Positions 9,101-15,394 are shown, counted from the first letter of the stretch. The stretch is DNA of 24,306 nucleotides from an uncultured Alphaproteobacteria bacterium (GCA_946481105.1 CAMLMM010000027.1:1-24306), one strand, 5' to 3'. Notes: generated by a model not told the origin, from the sequence alone. Made by a program: numbers and translations.

Positions 9101-9388
9101 CAAACCAAAGAAATACTGGTTAGTTTTTATGAAAAATCAGATGAGCTTATTGCTGAAATAGGCAAATCCTACCTGAATAATGATAAGACCAACCTGTATG
9201 CCCGGGCGCATGAATTAAAAGGCATGGCCGCCAATTTCGGCTTTGCCGATCTCAGCAAGCTTTGCGCAACCATTGAGAAAGCGGCCAAGGATTCGGAACT
9301 GGAGGCCGCAAAATCCGCCACTGACCAGCTCGGCGAAAGTTATTCTATCGCCCGATCCTACCTCAATAAATGGCTTGATAAAAACTAA
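6161..9388 (+). CDS. 7TMR-DISM hybrid histidine kinase with REC and HPt domains
   Basis: A large membrane kinase (1075 residues from the ATG at 6161; a GTG at 6116 would add 15). The ATG start gives a good signal peptide ending near ASAQ. A periplasmic domain (about 50-215), with the YNIREMVQRGYLLKYRKD and NATWLVFPI features of 7TMR-DISM extracellular domains, leads into about seven membrane segments (about 216-410). A charged coiled coil (433-498) connects to HisKA (His505 in SHEIRTPM), HATPase_c (NLINNAIKFT, DSGIGIS, GGTGLGLAI), a receiver (Asp807 in LMDLQLPDMDG), an acidic linker, and a C-terminal HPt domain (His1017 in HELKGMAANFGF). All phosphorelay residues are present, so it should run His-Asp-His and pass phosphate to a separate regulator, which is not in this window. 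The ligand is unknown; some DISM domains are thought to bind carbohydrates. Neither start has a clear ribosome-binding site. Confidence 0.9.
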   Translation: MAKSPLQSFPLVKKSLRAALFVFTLLPLSFGASAQTKSTVPEATNTKINYPSTVLSDFTGTADLEGHIYVIPDSSNNITKYNIREMVQRGYLLKYRKDSNLINLGIDGNATWLVFPISSISANESWSFGLGSQTTGRFVNVKQFELYNLSTGRTLYSSLNEQMSVISIPENFNVNIPQGQTTFLAMYIKTYAGNLTVMSPQLKNGAMVNPLNAILDHLATFLALSGFVLFLCLARTKRSWSHMYVALMWLVVLLRYLVVKNFIFQKFINAEAFVPATWVITTLLLILCFAKSYRSAEERPTPFLCGLAGISFICGVAGLILANATPIAAMCLNYGAQVFIYVTLATLAARQSQLHSRMYYTSLMLICSFLSASIVVTLVLGLNILTITPLTIMAPQILMFAAMLSSLLATFYDENLAEVHQDYRRQANPHTKKILERENSDSDELKEEREKSEHRRLMQVIEQERKVMSEMQIKAAQQTEEMRKAKEAADEATRAKSAFLAVVSHEIRTPMTGIMGMLRLLQDTTLSKEQYEYTTTIKDSGDALLALLNDILDFEKIESGKMELESISFDLKRLLRGIQTLMKGHADFKNIDLILELDPNIPTWVVGDPTRLRQVLLNLINNAIKFTSKGTVYLRVQDLTGKSTDVNNEHSIYFAVQDSGIGISAEAQKKLFMPFAQADSSVSRKYGGTGLGLAICKRLIEAMGGNISISSKESEGSTFFFTLRMMRGAEVKEEGQQDAPQVSASTASSNVFFHHHLKMLVVDDNMINLKVVSGFVDKLGLICVTAGSGREVLELLERETFSVILMDLQLPDMDGTQITQAIRSHSNPDVQRTPIVAFTGNTADSDIEACHQAGMNDFAAKPISFEKMIDILKKADGQLSFKWPIEESLLSDDDISPLMRHMAQQAQESYTPAPQPGSFGADFNPDDIDLNEDDDSFASAVKKFEEIAASGTAEKGTGPLAEYGLDENILNSLVKGLGAGQTKEILVSFYEKSDELIAEIGKSYLNNDKTNLYARAHELKGMAANFGFADLSKLCATIEKAAKDSELEAAKSATDQLGESYSIARSYLNKWLDKN

Positions 9389-9408
9389 GATTTTTTTGGA
9401 AATGGCAC

Positions 9409-9437
9409 TTGCCTTTCGGCAGGGGATTGTGTAGCTT
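9409..9437 (+). promoter_or_regulatory. Possible promoter of tRNA-Gln
   Basis: TTGCCT (9409-9414), a 17-base spacer and TAGCTT (9432-9437) lie just ahead of the tRNA, giving a start site within about 15 bases of its 5' end. Both boxes are only partial matches. The same stretch could form a short hairpin (CTTGCC/GGCAGG around TTTC) without a T run. Confidence 0.25.
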
Positions 9438-9457
9438 CTGGCACACTTTTCCCTCAC

Positions 9458-9532
9458 TGGGGCGTCGCCAAGCGGTAAGGCAGCGGTTTTTGGTACCGCC
9501 ATGCGTTGGTTCGAATCCAGCCGCCCCAGCCA
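9458..9532 (+). tRNA. tRNA-Gln (anticodon TTG), CCA encoded
   Basis: The full cloverleaf can be drawn by hand. The acceptor TGGGGCG pairs with CGCCCCA. The D arm is GCC-AAGCGGTAA-GGC. The anticodon arm GCGGT/ACCGC encloses a seven-base loop with TTG in the centre. A five-base variable loop CATGC precedes the T arm GTTGG-TTCGAAT-CCAGC. The discriminator G and CCA end are encoded. It stands alone between the kinase and the AT-rich quorum-sensing block, and its 3' end faces that block. Confidence 0.96.
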
Positions 9533-9696
9533 TTAAGTCGTTGCATAGCCTGCAAATTGAGGGGTTCTGCCTCTCCCTCAATTGTAAAATTGATCTCAAC
9601 AATACCACAGAAAATGCCTTTGGCTTCCGTACAGCTTGATTTTTCCTCGCTTTCCACCTCAGACGCACCCCTGATTATTGAATCAATTCTTACATT
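9533..9696. other. Non-coding spacer between tRNA-Gln and the RHH gene, with one hairpin
   Basis: I see no gene here. A perfect nine-base inverted repeat, AATTGAGGG (9555-9563) and CCCTCAATT (9575-9583) around an 11-base loop, lies 22 bases after the tRNA. It has no T run on either strand, so it may aid tRNA 3' processing or Rho-dependent termination but is not a classic terminator. Confidence 0.4.
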
Positions 9697-10089
9697 TTAA
9701 CAGGATAAGATAGTTGGAGAATTTGGATCGAAGTTAGATGGAAGACCGGCAGCTGATTTCATACGCTCAAAAGAGCCATGACCTGCTAAATGATGGCCTC
9801 TGACAGTGGCGGCCTCCTTATAATAATTCATTATAAACACACGTATTGCAGACGCCATTGAGAGATTAGGCATTTTCTTGAAAAAAATGAGCGCACAAAT
9901 ATCATTAACTGAGCAGTTTTCATTAGAAGAAATTTCAATTAATGCCTCCCACATCTCTTTCTCTATGTGCAAGTGAAACGTTTCTCCAAAAAATTTTACA
10001 ACCTGAATATTTAGCATTGTATCTGTTAGTGAGTGCTCTTTGTCAGTTTCCAAGATATCTGGCGCTTTTAAATAATAAGATAGTTCCAT
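9697..10089 (-). CDS. Ribbon-helix-helix (RHH_4-like) domain protein at the end of the quorum-sensing operon
   Basis: A 130-residue protein. Residues about 28-95 fit the ribbon-helix-helix family RHH_4: a strand (ETFHLHIEKEMWEALIEIS), a helix beginning SVNDICALI, and the family-typical NLSMASAIRVFIMNYYKEA. Such proteins are small DNA-binding regulators or are of unknown role in alphaproteobacteria. The C-terminal tail (HHLAGHGSFERMKSAAG onward) is unassigned. An AAAGGAA six bases before the ATG supports the start, and the same motif occurs again 13 bases further up in a tandem repeat. It begins 35 bases after the P450 stop on the same strand and is therefore probably the last gene of the luxR-luxI-P450 group. 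Codon use is AT-rich, like those neighbours. Confidence 0.65.
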   Translation of the reverse strand: MELSYYLKAPDILETDKEHSLTDTMLNIQVVKFFGETFHLHIEKEMWEALIEISSNENCSVNDICALIFFKKMPNLSMASAIRVFIMNYYKEAATVRGHHLAGHGSFERMKSAAGLPSNFDPNSPTILSC

Positions 10090-10095
10090 AGTTAT

Positions 10096-10120
10096 TTCCT
10101 TTAGTTTCTTCCTTTAGTTT
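10096..10120. repeat. Tandem 12-base repeat duplicating a Shine-Dalgarno sequence
   Basis: TTCCTTTAGTTT occurs at 10096-10107 and again at 10109-10120, a period of 13. On the minus strand each copy carries AAAGGAA; the proximal copy is correctly placed before the RHH start. It is either a chance slippage product or a translation-tuning feature. Confidence 0.7.
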
Positions 10121-10124
10121 TTAG

Positions 10125-11558
10125 TTAATGTTTTGCATGAAATGGACAATTTTGTTCTTCCAAAGCCATAGATTGCAATTCCCTTAAAAGAATCACGTTT
10201 TCAGCTTCACGTTTTGAAAGCGCAAACAATACTTCCCTATTAGGCCGCAAAGTAATATTGGGCTCCGGATGAATATCCTGACCAGGCACTAATGAAATAT
10301 TATATTTTTGGATAATAAGCGCTAAAGCTACGACAGCTTCAATCTGAGCAAAGCGGAAACCCAAACACAAACGTGCCCCCCCAGCGAAGGGAAAATAAGC
10401 CATACGTGGTCTCTTCTTAATTTCTTCTGCAGAAAATCGTTCTGGATCAAAAGCCAAAGGATTTGGCCAATAGTTTTCTCTGCGATGCATGGCATAAGGG
10501 CACAACATAATAGTCGTACCTTTCTTCACTGATAGATATTCCTCATTGTCTAAAGGTAGAATATCATCTTTTGATGCCTCTCGGCTCATTGTCCAGACTG
10601 ATGGGTATAAGCGAAGAACCTCGTCAAATACTTGGCGAGTATATTGAAGCTGCTTAACATGTTCATAAGTGAGGGCATCGCCTTCTTTAAGGACATTTTT
10701 TGCCTCGTCCTTAATCCTTTTTACAATTTCAGGACGTTGTGCAAGCTCATACAATGCCCATACAAGACTATTAGCGGAGGTTTCATGGGCGGAAGTCATG
10801 AAAGCTATAACTTTATCTTGTAGAACTTTATATGTGGTATCCCCGGTTTCGTATGATCTAATGGCGCGGGAAAGCAGATCTTCTGGATATGCTTTAGATA
10901 ATCGACGCTCAGCAATAAGATCATCCACTATATCTCGAAGCGCCTTTAAAGCTTTACGGTATTTGGGGAATTTCATAGTTAAAGACTGAGGCAAGGATAT
11001 TAGAGACCAGATGCGTGTTTCTGACTCTCGTAGTAAAATGCCAAGATTAACAGCAATTTGATCCGTGATCCCTTTGCGATTCAAATGAAATAAAGAACCT
11101 AAAGCAACATCAAGCGCATACTGTGTCATTTCCCTATTTATATCTATATACTCTCCCTTTTCGATTTTCTGATCCCATTGAGCAAAAGCATCTTCAATAG
11201 CTCTTACCATTTGTGACGTCATCTCAGGAAAATTGCCATTTGCAAAGGCGGGAGCCGCTTCCGTCCTTTGGCGTTGCCAATTCTCACCATCACTTAAAAA
11301 AATCCCACCTGAGAATAAATATTTTAAGAATTTGACGTACTTGCTTCTCACGTAATCATTGTTCTTTTCCTGAAAAATATATTGAATTGCTGTTGCATCA
11401 GTTAAAAATAGTATTGGATCATTCATAATCCGATAGCCTGCAAAATTTCCCTCTTTTTGACTTAAACGAACAAAAAAATTTAACTTTTCTTTTCTCAATT
11501 TCAGTAGAAAACCTAAGCCATTCCGTTCTTTGGGATATGAAATTTTATGTACACTCAT
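10125..11558 (-). CDS. Cytochrome P450 monooxygenase, directly downstream of luxI
   Basis: A 477-residue soluble P450. The start MSVHK (11556-11558) is preferred to an ATG six codons earlier because AGGGAGA lies eight bases before it and overlaps the luxI stop. Family marks in order: WxxxR in helix C (GENWQRQRTEAA); helix I SAHETS, the oxygen-activation motif with Ala in place of the usual Gly; the ExxR pair in EVLRLYP; FDPERFS; and the haem loop FPFAGGARLCLGF with the axial Cys398. There is no membrane anchor and no fused reductase, and no ferredoxin or reductase gene is nearby, so electrons must come from elsewhere. The overall pattern resembles the fatty-acid-hydroxylating (CYP102/CYP4-like) side of the family, but I cannot assign a subfamily. 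Its position suggests action on the acyl chain of the autoinducer; that is inference. Confidence 0.93.
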   Translation of the reverse strand: MSVHKISYPKERNGLGFLLKLRKEKLNFFVRLSQKEGNFAGYRIMNDPILFLTDATAIQYIFQEKNNDYVRSKYVKFLKYLFSGGIFLSDGENWQRQRTEAAPAFANGNFPEMTSQMVRAIEDAFAQWDQKIEKGEYIDINREMTQYALDVALGSLFHLNRKGITDQIAVNLGILLRESETRIWSLISLPQSLTMKFPKYRKALKALRDIVDDLIAERRLSKAYPEDLLSRAIRSYETGDTTYKVLQDKVIAFMTSAHETSANSLVWALYELAQRPEIVKRIKDEAKNVLKEGDALTYEHVKQLQYTRQVFDEVLRLYPSVWTMSREASKDDILPLDNEEYLSVKKGTTIMLCPYAMHRRENYWPNPLAFDPERFSAEEIKKRPRMAYFPFAGGARLCLGFRFAQIEAVVALALIIQKYNISLVPGQDIHPEPNITLRPNREVLFALSKREAENVILLRELQSMALEEQNCPFHAKH

Positions 11559-11568
11559 TACATTCTCC

Positions 11569-12258
11569 CTAAGCATCTTCTAAAATTTTGCTATGACTTA
11601 CAAAGGCCTGAATTTCTCTTCTTCTAAGTTCCACCTCTTCAGGTAGGTCCGCATAATCAATTAAAGATTCACAAATGCCGCTTGCTAATCTAAGTTGGGA
11701 GAGCATTTCTTGATTAGTTAAGAAACAGCCAGTTCTAGCGCTAATGCCGTCTATTTTTTGTGTATCGCTAATTTTATATGGTTTGCAATTGAGGCGTGGT
11801 AATATGCGCGCAATGCGTGCGTCATAGAGAGTAAAAACTTGTTTAATACCCATGTAGAGACATAGTTCTGTCAGAGCGCAGAATAGCTCAGCGGTAATAT
11901 AGTTGACTTGGGTGTTAAGTGTTTTTTCGCCCGCATCATCAACCGCAAATCTACTAACCTCCCAAACTTTAATATTAGACGGCATGGGCAAGGAAACTAA
12001 GAACTCAGGCCAGATATCTCGTATCATATTAGGCCCAGTGCTTGGCATCATACGCCATGAACCAATAACTCGTTTTTCTTTGTTTACTGAAAGCAAATAA
12101 ATTGTATTGGGAAGATCAAATTGATCACTTTCAAGTCCTTGAGGACTTATAAAAACGGGCCATTTTAGCCTGTCATGAAACACACGTTTTCTTAAACGAT
12201 GCATATCAAACAAAAGGCTTGTTTTGCCAGCTTGACCAGCCTGCGCAATCACAATCAT
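11569..12258 (-). CDS. LuxI-family acyl-homoserine-lactone synthase
   Basis: A 229-residue autoinducer synthase. The residues invariant in LuxI proteins are present and correctly spaced: Arg25, Phe27, Trp33, Asp45, Asp48, Arg69 (GSWRMMPST), Glu100 and Arg103 (WEVSRFAVD). The family joins S-adenosylmethionine to an acyl-ACP or acyl-CoA to make an N-acyl-homoserine lactone. Acyl length and oxidation state cannot be told from sequence alone. The ATG follows TAGGAAAG. The gene lies 85 bases after luxR and 10 bases before the P450 on the same strand, so the three look like one transcription unit or a luxR gene followed by a luxI-P450-RHH operon. Base composition is AT-rich compared with the flanking purine and flagellar genes. 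Confidence 0.93.
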   Translation of the reverse strand: MIVIAQAGQAGKTSLLFDMHRLRKRVFHDRLKWPVFISPQGLESDQFDLPNTIYLLSVNKEKRVIGSWRMMPSTGPNMIRDIWPEFLVSLPMPSNIKVWEVSRFAVDDAGEKTLNTQVNYITAELFCALTELCLYMGIKQVFTLYDARIARILPRLNCKPYKISDTQKIDGISARTGCFLTNQEMLSQLRLASGICESLIDYADLPEEVELRRREIQAFVSHSKILEDA

Positions 12259-12268
12259 GGCTTTCCTA

Positions 12269-12292
12269 CCTCAGTTACGACTAACTATGAGG
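12269..12292 (-). promoter_or_regulatory. Imperfect inverted repeat just ahead of luxI
   Basis: CCTCAGTTA and TAACTATGAGG face each other around CGAC, pairing except for a two-base bulge. On the minus strand the structure ends a few bases before the TAGGAAAG ribosome-binding site of luxI. It is too close to the ATG to be a normal activating lux box, so a leader hairpin or a repressor site is as likely. Confidence 0.35.
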
Positions 12293-12343
12293 CAGCATTT
12301 TTATGATGCAAAGTCCCAGAATAAGGGGAATTGACAATGAAAA

Positions 12344-13081
12344 TTAAGGGAGAATCAGTCCATTCATTAAAGCAATAGCTGCTGCCTGTGTTTGATTTGT
12401 TGCATTCAATTTGCCACAGGCCCTCTCTATATGAGTTTTAACAGTTTCTTCAGAGATTCCTACAATTATAGAAATTTCCGCCCGAGATTTTCCTCGTGAA
12501 ACCCAGGTTAACATCTCAATTTCTCGGGCAGTGAGTTTTATATTTTCTACATTACGTGTGTGCAAATTTAGAGAGATAATTTTTTCATGCGTATACGTAG
12601 CAAATAAGTGAAGTGCGTGACGAGTCTTTAAAAAAAGCTTAGCAAATTCTTCCCTATTTTGATTGTTGGAAACTGAGAAAACGGCTTTGGCTTTACCAGG
12701 GCCATTTATAGGCACTGTGGCTCCCGTCTTTAACCCTACATCCGTCGCCTCGCTAAATATCAACCTTTGTTGAGTAGTAAACTCATACTTATTACGCACC
12801 TCGTCCCAATTATAAGGTCTAACTATCGTGGCTGCATAACGCATCACCAAGTCATCAGATCCATATTTCTGGTCCGTATAGTGATCAATCCAATCTACGG
12901 GATAACTATTAATATAAAGGGGTATACGTTTGCCTTCAGGGGACCACATAAGCCAATAGGCAAATCTTTCAAACCCTAAGCGCTCTATCTGAGGACGCAA
13001 TACTTTAAAAATATCCTCTAGCGTAGTCACATGATCCATAGTAGTGATAAAATCATCGACTTCTTGCAGACTATGATTCAT
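12344..13081 (-). CDS. LuxR-family autoinducer-binding transcriptional regulator
   Basis: A 245-residue protein with an N-terminal autoinducer-binding domain (about 15-165) and a C-terminal LuxR helix-turn-helix (about 178-243: LTAREIEMLTWVSRGKS through ISEETVKTHIERACGKLNATN). Aligned by eye with TraR, the ligand pocket has Trp64, Tyr68, Asp77, Trp92 and Gly120 at the conserved positions; the usual proline after the aspartate is Leu78. The set is complete enough to call it an AHL receptor rather than a degenerate regulator. It lies immediately upstream of luxI in the same direction, the usual cognate pairing, and should respond to the product of that synthase. No clear promoter or canonical lux box was found ahead of it. 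Confidence 0.92.
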   Translation of the reverse strand: MNHSLQEVDDFITTMDHVTTLEDIFKVLRPQIERLGFERFAYWLMWSPEGKRIPLYINSYPVDWIDHYTDQKYGSDDLVMRYAATIVRPYNWDEVRNKYEFTTQQRLIFSEATDVGLKTGATVPINGPGKAKAVFSVSNNQNREEFAKLFLKTRHALHLFATYTHEKIISLNLHTRNVENIKLTAREIEMLTWVSRGKSRAEISIIVGISEETVKTHIERACGKLNATNQTQAAAIALMNGLILP

Positions 13082-13447
13082 TTTAACTTCGCTTACTTAC
13101 AAACATTCTAACTTCTATTAGCACCGAAATTTTCGTTTCCTGATTAACTATTCACCGCTGACGAAACTCTTTATCTAAATCAGCGCAAACATCGAAGACA
13201 TTCGCAAGTATCTGAAAAATTTTTTCATTTACTGACCTATAACGATTACGGCTAATATACTATGTAACTTATGACTTAATGCTAGCCTAAATAAATTGCG
13301 CATTAATGATAATTTTAGATAACACAACATTATGAATAATGAAATCCTTGGGATGGGGAATAGTTAGCAGGTGACTGCACGCACAGTCACCATCCGCCAT
13401 GCTTAGAGACAAACTTGCTTGTGAAGCCCGAGGTCAGACTAAAAGCT
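13082..13447. other. 366-base AT-rich intergenic region at the edge of the quorum-sensing block
   Basis: No convincing gene is present. The region must hold the luxR promoter (minus strand), but I found no strong -35/-10 pair. It contains a perfect inverted repeat at 13370-13391 and a small palindrome CGAAATTTTCG near 13125. Composition changes from AT-rich to the local average at about 13370-13400, which I take as the likely right boundary of the AT-rich block. Confidence 0.5.
13370..13391. repeat. Perfect inverted repeat, 8-base arms, 6-base centre
   Basis: GGTGACTG (13370-13377) and CAGTCACC (13384-13391) flank CACGCA. It lies 56 bases beyond the stop of the minus-strand HAD gene and about 290 bases ahead of luxR. 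There is no T run on either strand, so it is not a classic terminator. It could be an operator or mark a recombination boundary. Confidence 0.6.
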
Positions 13448-14251
13448 TTAAAAATCGTAGGCTGGTCCGTGCCGATGGGCTGCCAGAGCGTTCTGATGAT
13501 GTGTGTCATTCGTCCGTCTGGGGATAGGAATCACCGATGTATGTCGAGTAAATATATCCATCAAATCACCCGTATCGCAAACCGAGTAATGAACGTCTTT
13601 ATGGGGCTTTTCGCCAACCGATCCGTAATAAATCTGGAATACATCACAGTTACCAGCTGTAGCTGCCAAACCTGCAGTAACGCCAGTGATGGAATCTTCC
13701 ACAATAAGGAATCGACCATCCGCAATGCCTGTATGTCGGATGGCGTGGTCATAGGCATCAGGGGCAGGTTTTTTATTGAGTCCCATGCGGGCAATGTCAG
13801 TGTAGGAAATGGTATGATCAATAAGTTCAGCGAGAGCTGTAGCCCTTTTGAGCGCTTCAACGGCTTCAGTCGGAGTATTGGATACAATATATATAGGTTT
13901 TCCTGCTTCCTTAAATGCTGTTACCAGTGGAAGCATCCCTTTCCGGCGGATGGTATGTGGATCACGTATTGAGTCGATATAGGCGACGAAGGCTTCCGTC
14001 TGGGCGTTAATAAAGTCGGCGCGTTCGATTTGAATAGGGGTTCCGGCTTTTGCCATTTCATCCCAGATGCGTGCCTCACCCCAGCCTTTCATTTTGAAGC
14101 GTGTTTCAAAGGAGGTTGGAACGCCGTGCTGGCACATTAAACGGGCGCCAATTTCGGCGTGAACCGTTTCAGTTGTACCAATTGTTCCATCACTATCAAG
14201 CAGCAGCGCATCATATTGGGCAACCAAGTGGGGGAGAGATTCTGGGGGCAT
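13448..14251 (-). CDS. HAD-superfamily hydrolase, phosphoglycolate-phosphatase/beta-PGM-like
   Basis: A 267-residue subfamily I HAD enzyme. Motif I LLLDSDGTI carries the nucleophile Asp19 and acid/base Asp21; a helical cap follows (about 30-105); motif II is IVSNT; motif III is Lys in NKKPAPDAY; and motif IV is VEDSITGV. All catalytic positions are filled. The cap type and DSDGT fit phosphatases of small sugar phosphates or beta-phosphoglucomutase relatives; sequence alone does not fix the substrate. The last 35 residues (rich in H, T and R) are an unusual tail. The start has AAGGAT nine bases upstream. It lies 42 bases after the second phosphatase gene on the same strand. Confidence 0.85.
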   Translation of the reverse strand: MPPESLPHLVAQYDALLLDSDGTIGTTETVHAEIGARLMCQHGVPTSFETRFKMKGWGEARIWDEMAKAGTPIQIERADFINAQTEAFVAYIDSIRDPHTIRRKGMLPLVTAFKEAGKPIYIVSNTPTEAVEALKRATALAELIDHTISYTDIARMGLNKKPAPDAYDHAIRHTGIADGRFLIVEDSITGVTAGLAATAGNCDVFQIYYGSVGEKPHKDVHYSVCDTGDLMDIFTRHTSVIPIPRRTNDTHHQNALAAHRHGPAYDF

Positions 14252-14293
14252 CTCATGTATCCTTTTGCTGAATAGGTTGGATACGCAAAAGAA

Positions 14294-15253
14294 CTATTTG
14301 GGAGCTACAATATTGAGCTCTCTAGGCAGAACCACAATGGTAGCATGATCACGCAGATATTGGACGGCTTCGCCGATATGCTTCCATGTATCCATGAAAC
14401 GGCCAATCTGGCGACCATTCACAGCCCTGGTATAGTCAGTGGGAACGTCTTTCCCGTTCTTTACCCATACGCCACCACCGCCATATTGCGTGGCTGCAAT
14501 CATGGCAACACCATCTGTACCACTATCCCCGATGACATAGGGGGTCCGGTCTGCATACGAGGCGATGCTCATGAAGTTATGCAGGCCGACAGCTTTATTC
14601 AGGCCATGTTTTTCAAGTCGTTCAATTTCTACAGCAGCAAGAAAATTTCTTGCTAAACTGGTGCGAGCAAGGCCTTTGGGGACGATCTCAATTGCGTCGC
14701 TGCCTACAGCAACCTTATGGCTTTCATCGATACCGAGTTCATCGATTGTTTGTTTTGCGGCGAATTGCAGGCGGCTTCTATCCGTTTCAACTTTGTCATG
14801 GCCCAGACTATGAACAAGGGCTACAGCGAAGCGTTTAACTTCCGGATATACGGCTGACATTTTGCCTTCTGATTCTCGAACTTCCTGAGGGCTGGAGGAG
14901 ATAGGAATAGAGCCGTTAATATATCCTCTGGCCGTTGTCGCGATTTCAGACGTATCAACCTCAGGGGCGAGGGCAACAACTTCTTTCCCCTGGTATAGGC
15001 GCATTGCGGAATGATGTTCAAATGATCCAGGCAATTCACCAGAAAGGGTTTTGTCAACACTGGAGCTTGACCGGCCAGTCATAATGAGAACCCCGCCAGC
15101 GGTGCGACAGAATAATTCAGTCATTAAAGAATGCTGGTGAGGGGGGGTATCAGTTGCCATGGTATCGCGCAACGTCAGGTCAACATCGAATGGCAGGAGA
15201 ATCCCGTTTGGACCATGTTTTCTTAAAAGCTGAACAAATACATCATCTGACAT
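14294..15253 (-). CDS. HAD-IIB-type sugar phosphatase, trehalose-phosphatase-like
   Basis: A 319-residue HAD protein resembling OtsB-like phosphatases. Motif I is LLPFDVDLTL with Asp23 and Asp25; glycine of the usual DxDGT is leucine here. IMTGRSSSSVDKTL matches the LTGR motif II of trehalose-6-phosphate phosphatases. The middle segment (about 95-195) is the cap, IEIVPKG supplies the lysine of motif III, and VIGDSGTDGVAM is motif IV. No trehalose-6-phosphate synthase is near, so another phosphorylated sugar is equally possible. An AGGGGA ribosome-binding site precedes the ATG. It is divergent from the isomerase-kinase pair across 141 bases, so the four genes may share control and a pathway. 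Confidence 0.75.
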   Translation of the reverse strand: MSDDVFVQLLRKHGPNGILLPFDVDLTLRDTMATDTPPHQHSLMTELFCRTAGGVLIMTGRSSSSVDKTLSGELPGSFEHHSAMRLYQGKEVVALAPEVDTSEIATTARGYINGSIPISSSPQEVRESEGKMSAVYPEVKRFAVALVHSLGHDKVETDRSRLQFAAKQTIDELGIDESHKVAVGSDAIEIVPKGLARTSLARNFLAAVEIERLEKHGLNKAVGLHNFMSIASYADRTPYVIGDSGTDGVAMIAATQYGGGGVWVKNGKDVPTDYTRAVNGRQIGRFMDTWKHIGEAVQYLRDHATIVVLPRELNIVAPK

Positions 15254-15348
15254 GGCTTAATCCCCTATTTGCTAGTTCCGCTTGCACAATTTTATGTAAA
15301 TTTGTATTGATAATTTACCGGAAAATGGGTATTAAATTCAAGATATTT

Positions 15349-15376
15349 TTGACAAAACTTAACAATAATCTAAAAA
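15349..15376 (+). promoter_or_regulatory. Predicted promoter of the isomerase-kinase operon
   Basis: A consensus TTGACA (15349-15354), 16-base spacer and TAAAAA (15371-15376) lie about 20 bases before the isomerase ATG at 15395. The -35 is perfect and the -10 weak. The leader would be about 12 bases, with only a poor ribosome-binding site (TAAGAG). Confidence 0.4.
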
Positions 15377-15394
15377 GAGAGGGTTTTCTAAGAG

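Noticed and set aside
9555..9583. Nine-base-pair hairpin after tRNA-Gln as a Rho-independent terminator.
   Set aside because: No T run follows on either strand and the loop is 11 bases, so it is reported only as a hairpin.
13370..13391. The perfect inverted repeat as a lux box for the LuxR protein.
   Set aside because: CTG and CAG are separated by six bases rather than the ten of known lux boxes, and it is about 290 bases from luxR; kept as an unassigned repeat.
13394..13402. CCGCCATGC near the right edge of the AT-rich block also occurs within tRNA-Gln (9496-9504), as if it were an attachment-site repeat.
   Set aside because: It is only nine bases, lies in the anticodon-arm/variable-loop region rather than the tRNA 3' end, and a match of this length is likely by chance in the space searched.
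13415..13972. A 185-codon plus-strand frame over the end of the HAD gene.
   Set aside because: It is antisense to a HAD protein with all four catalytic motifs; the translation is cysteine- and serine-rich with no domain.
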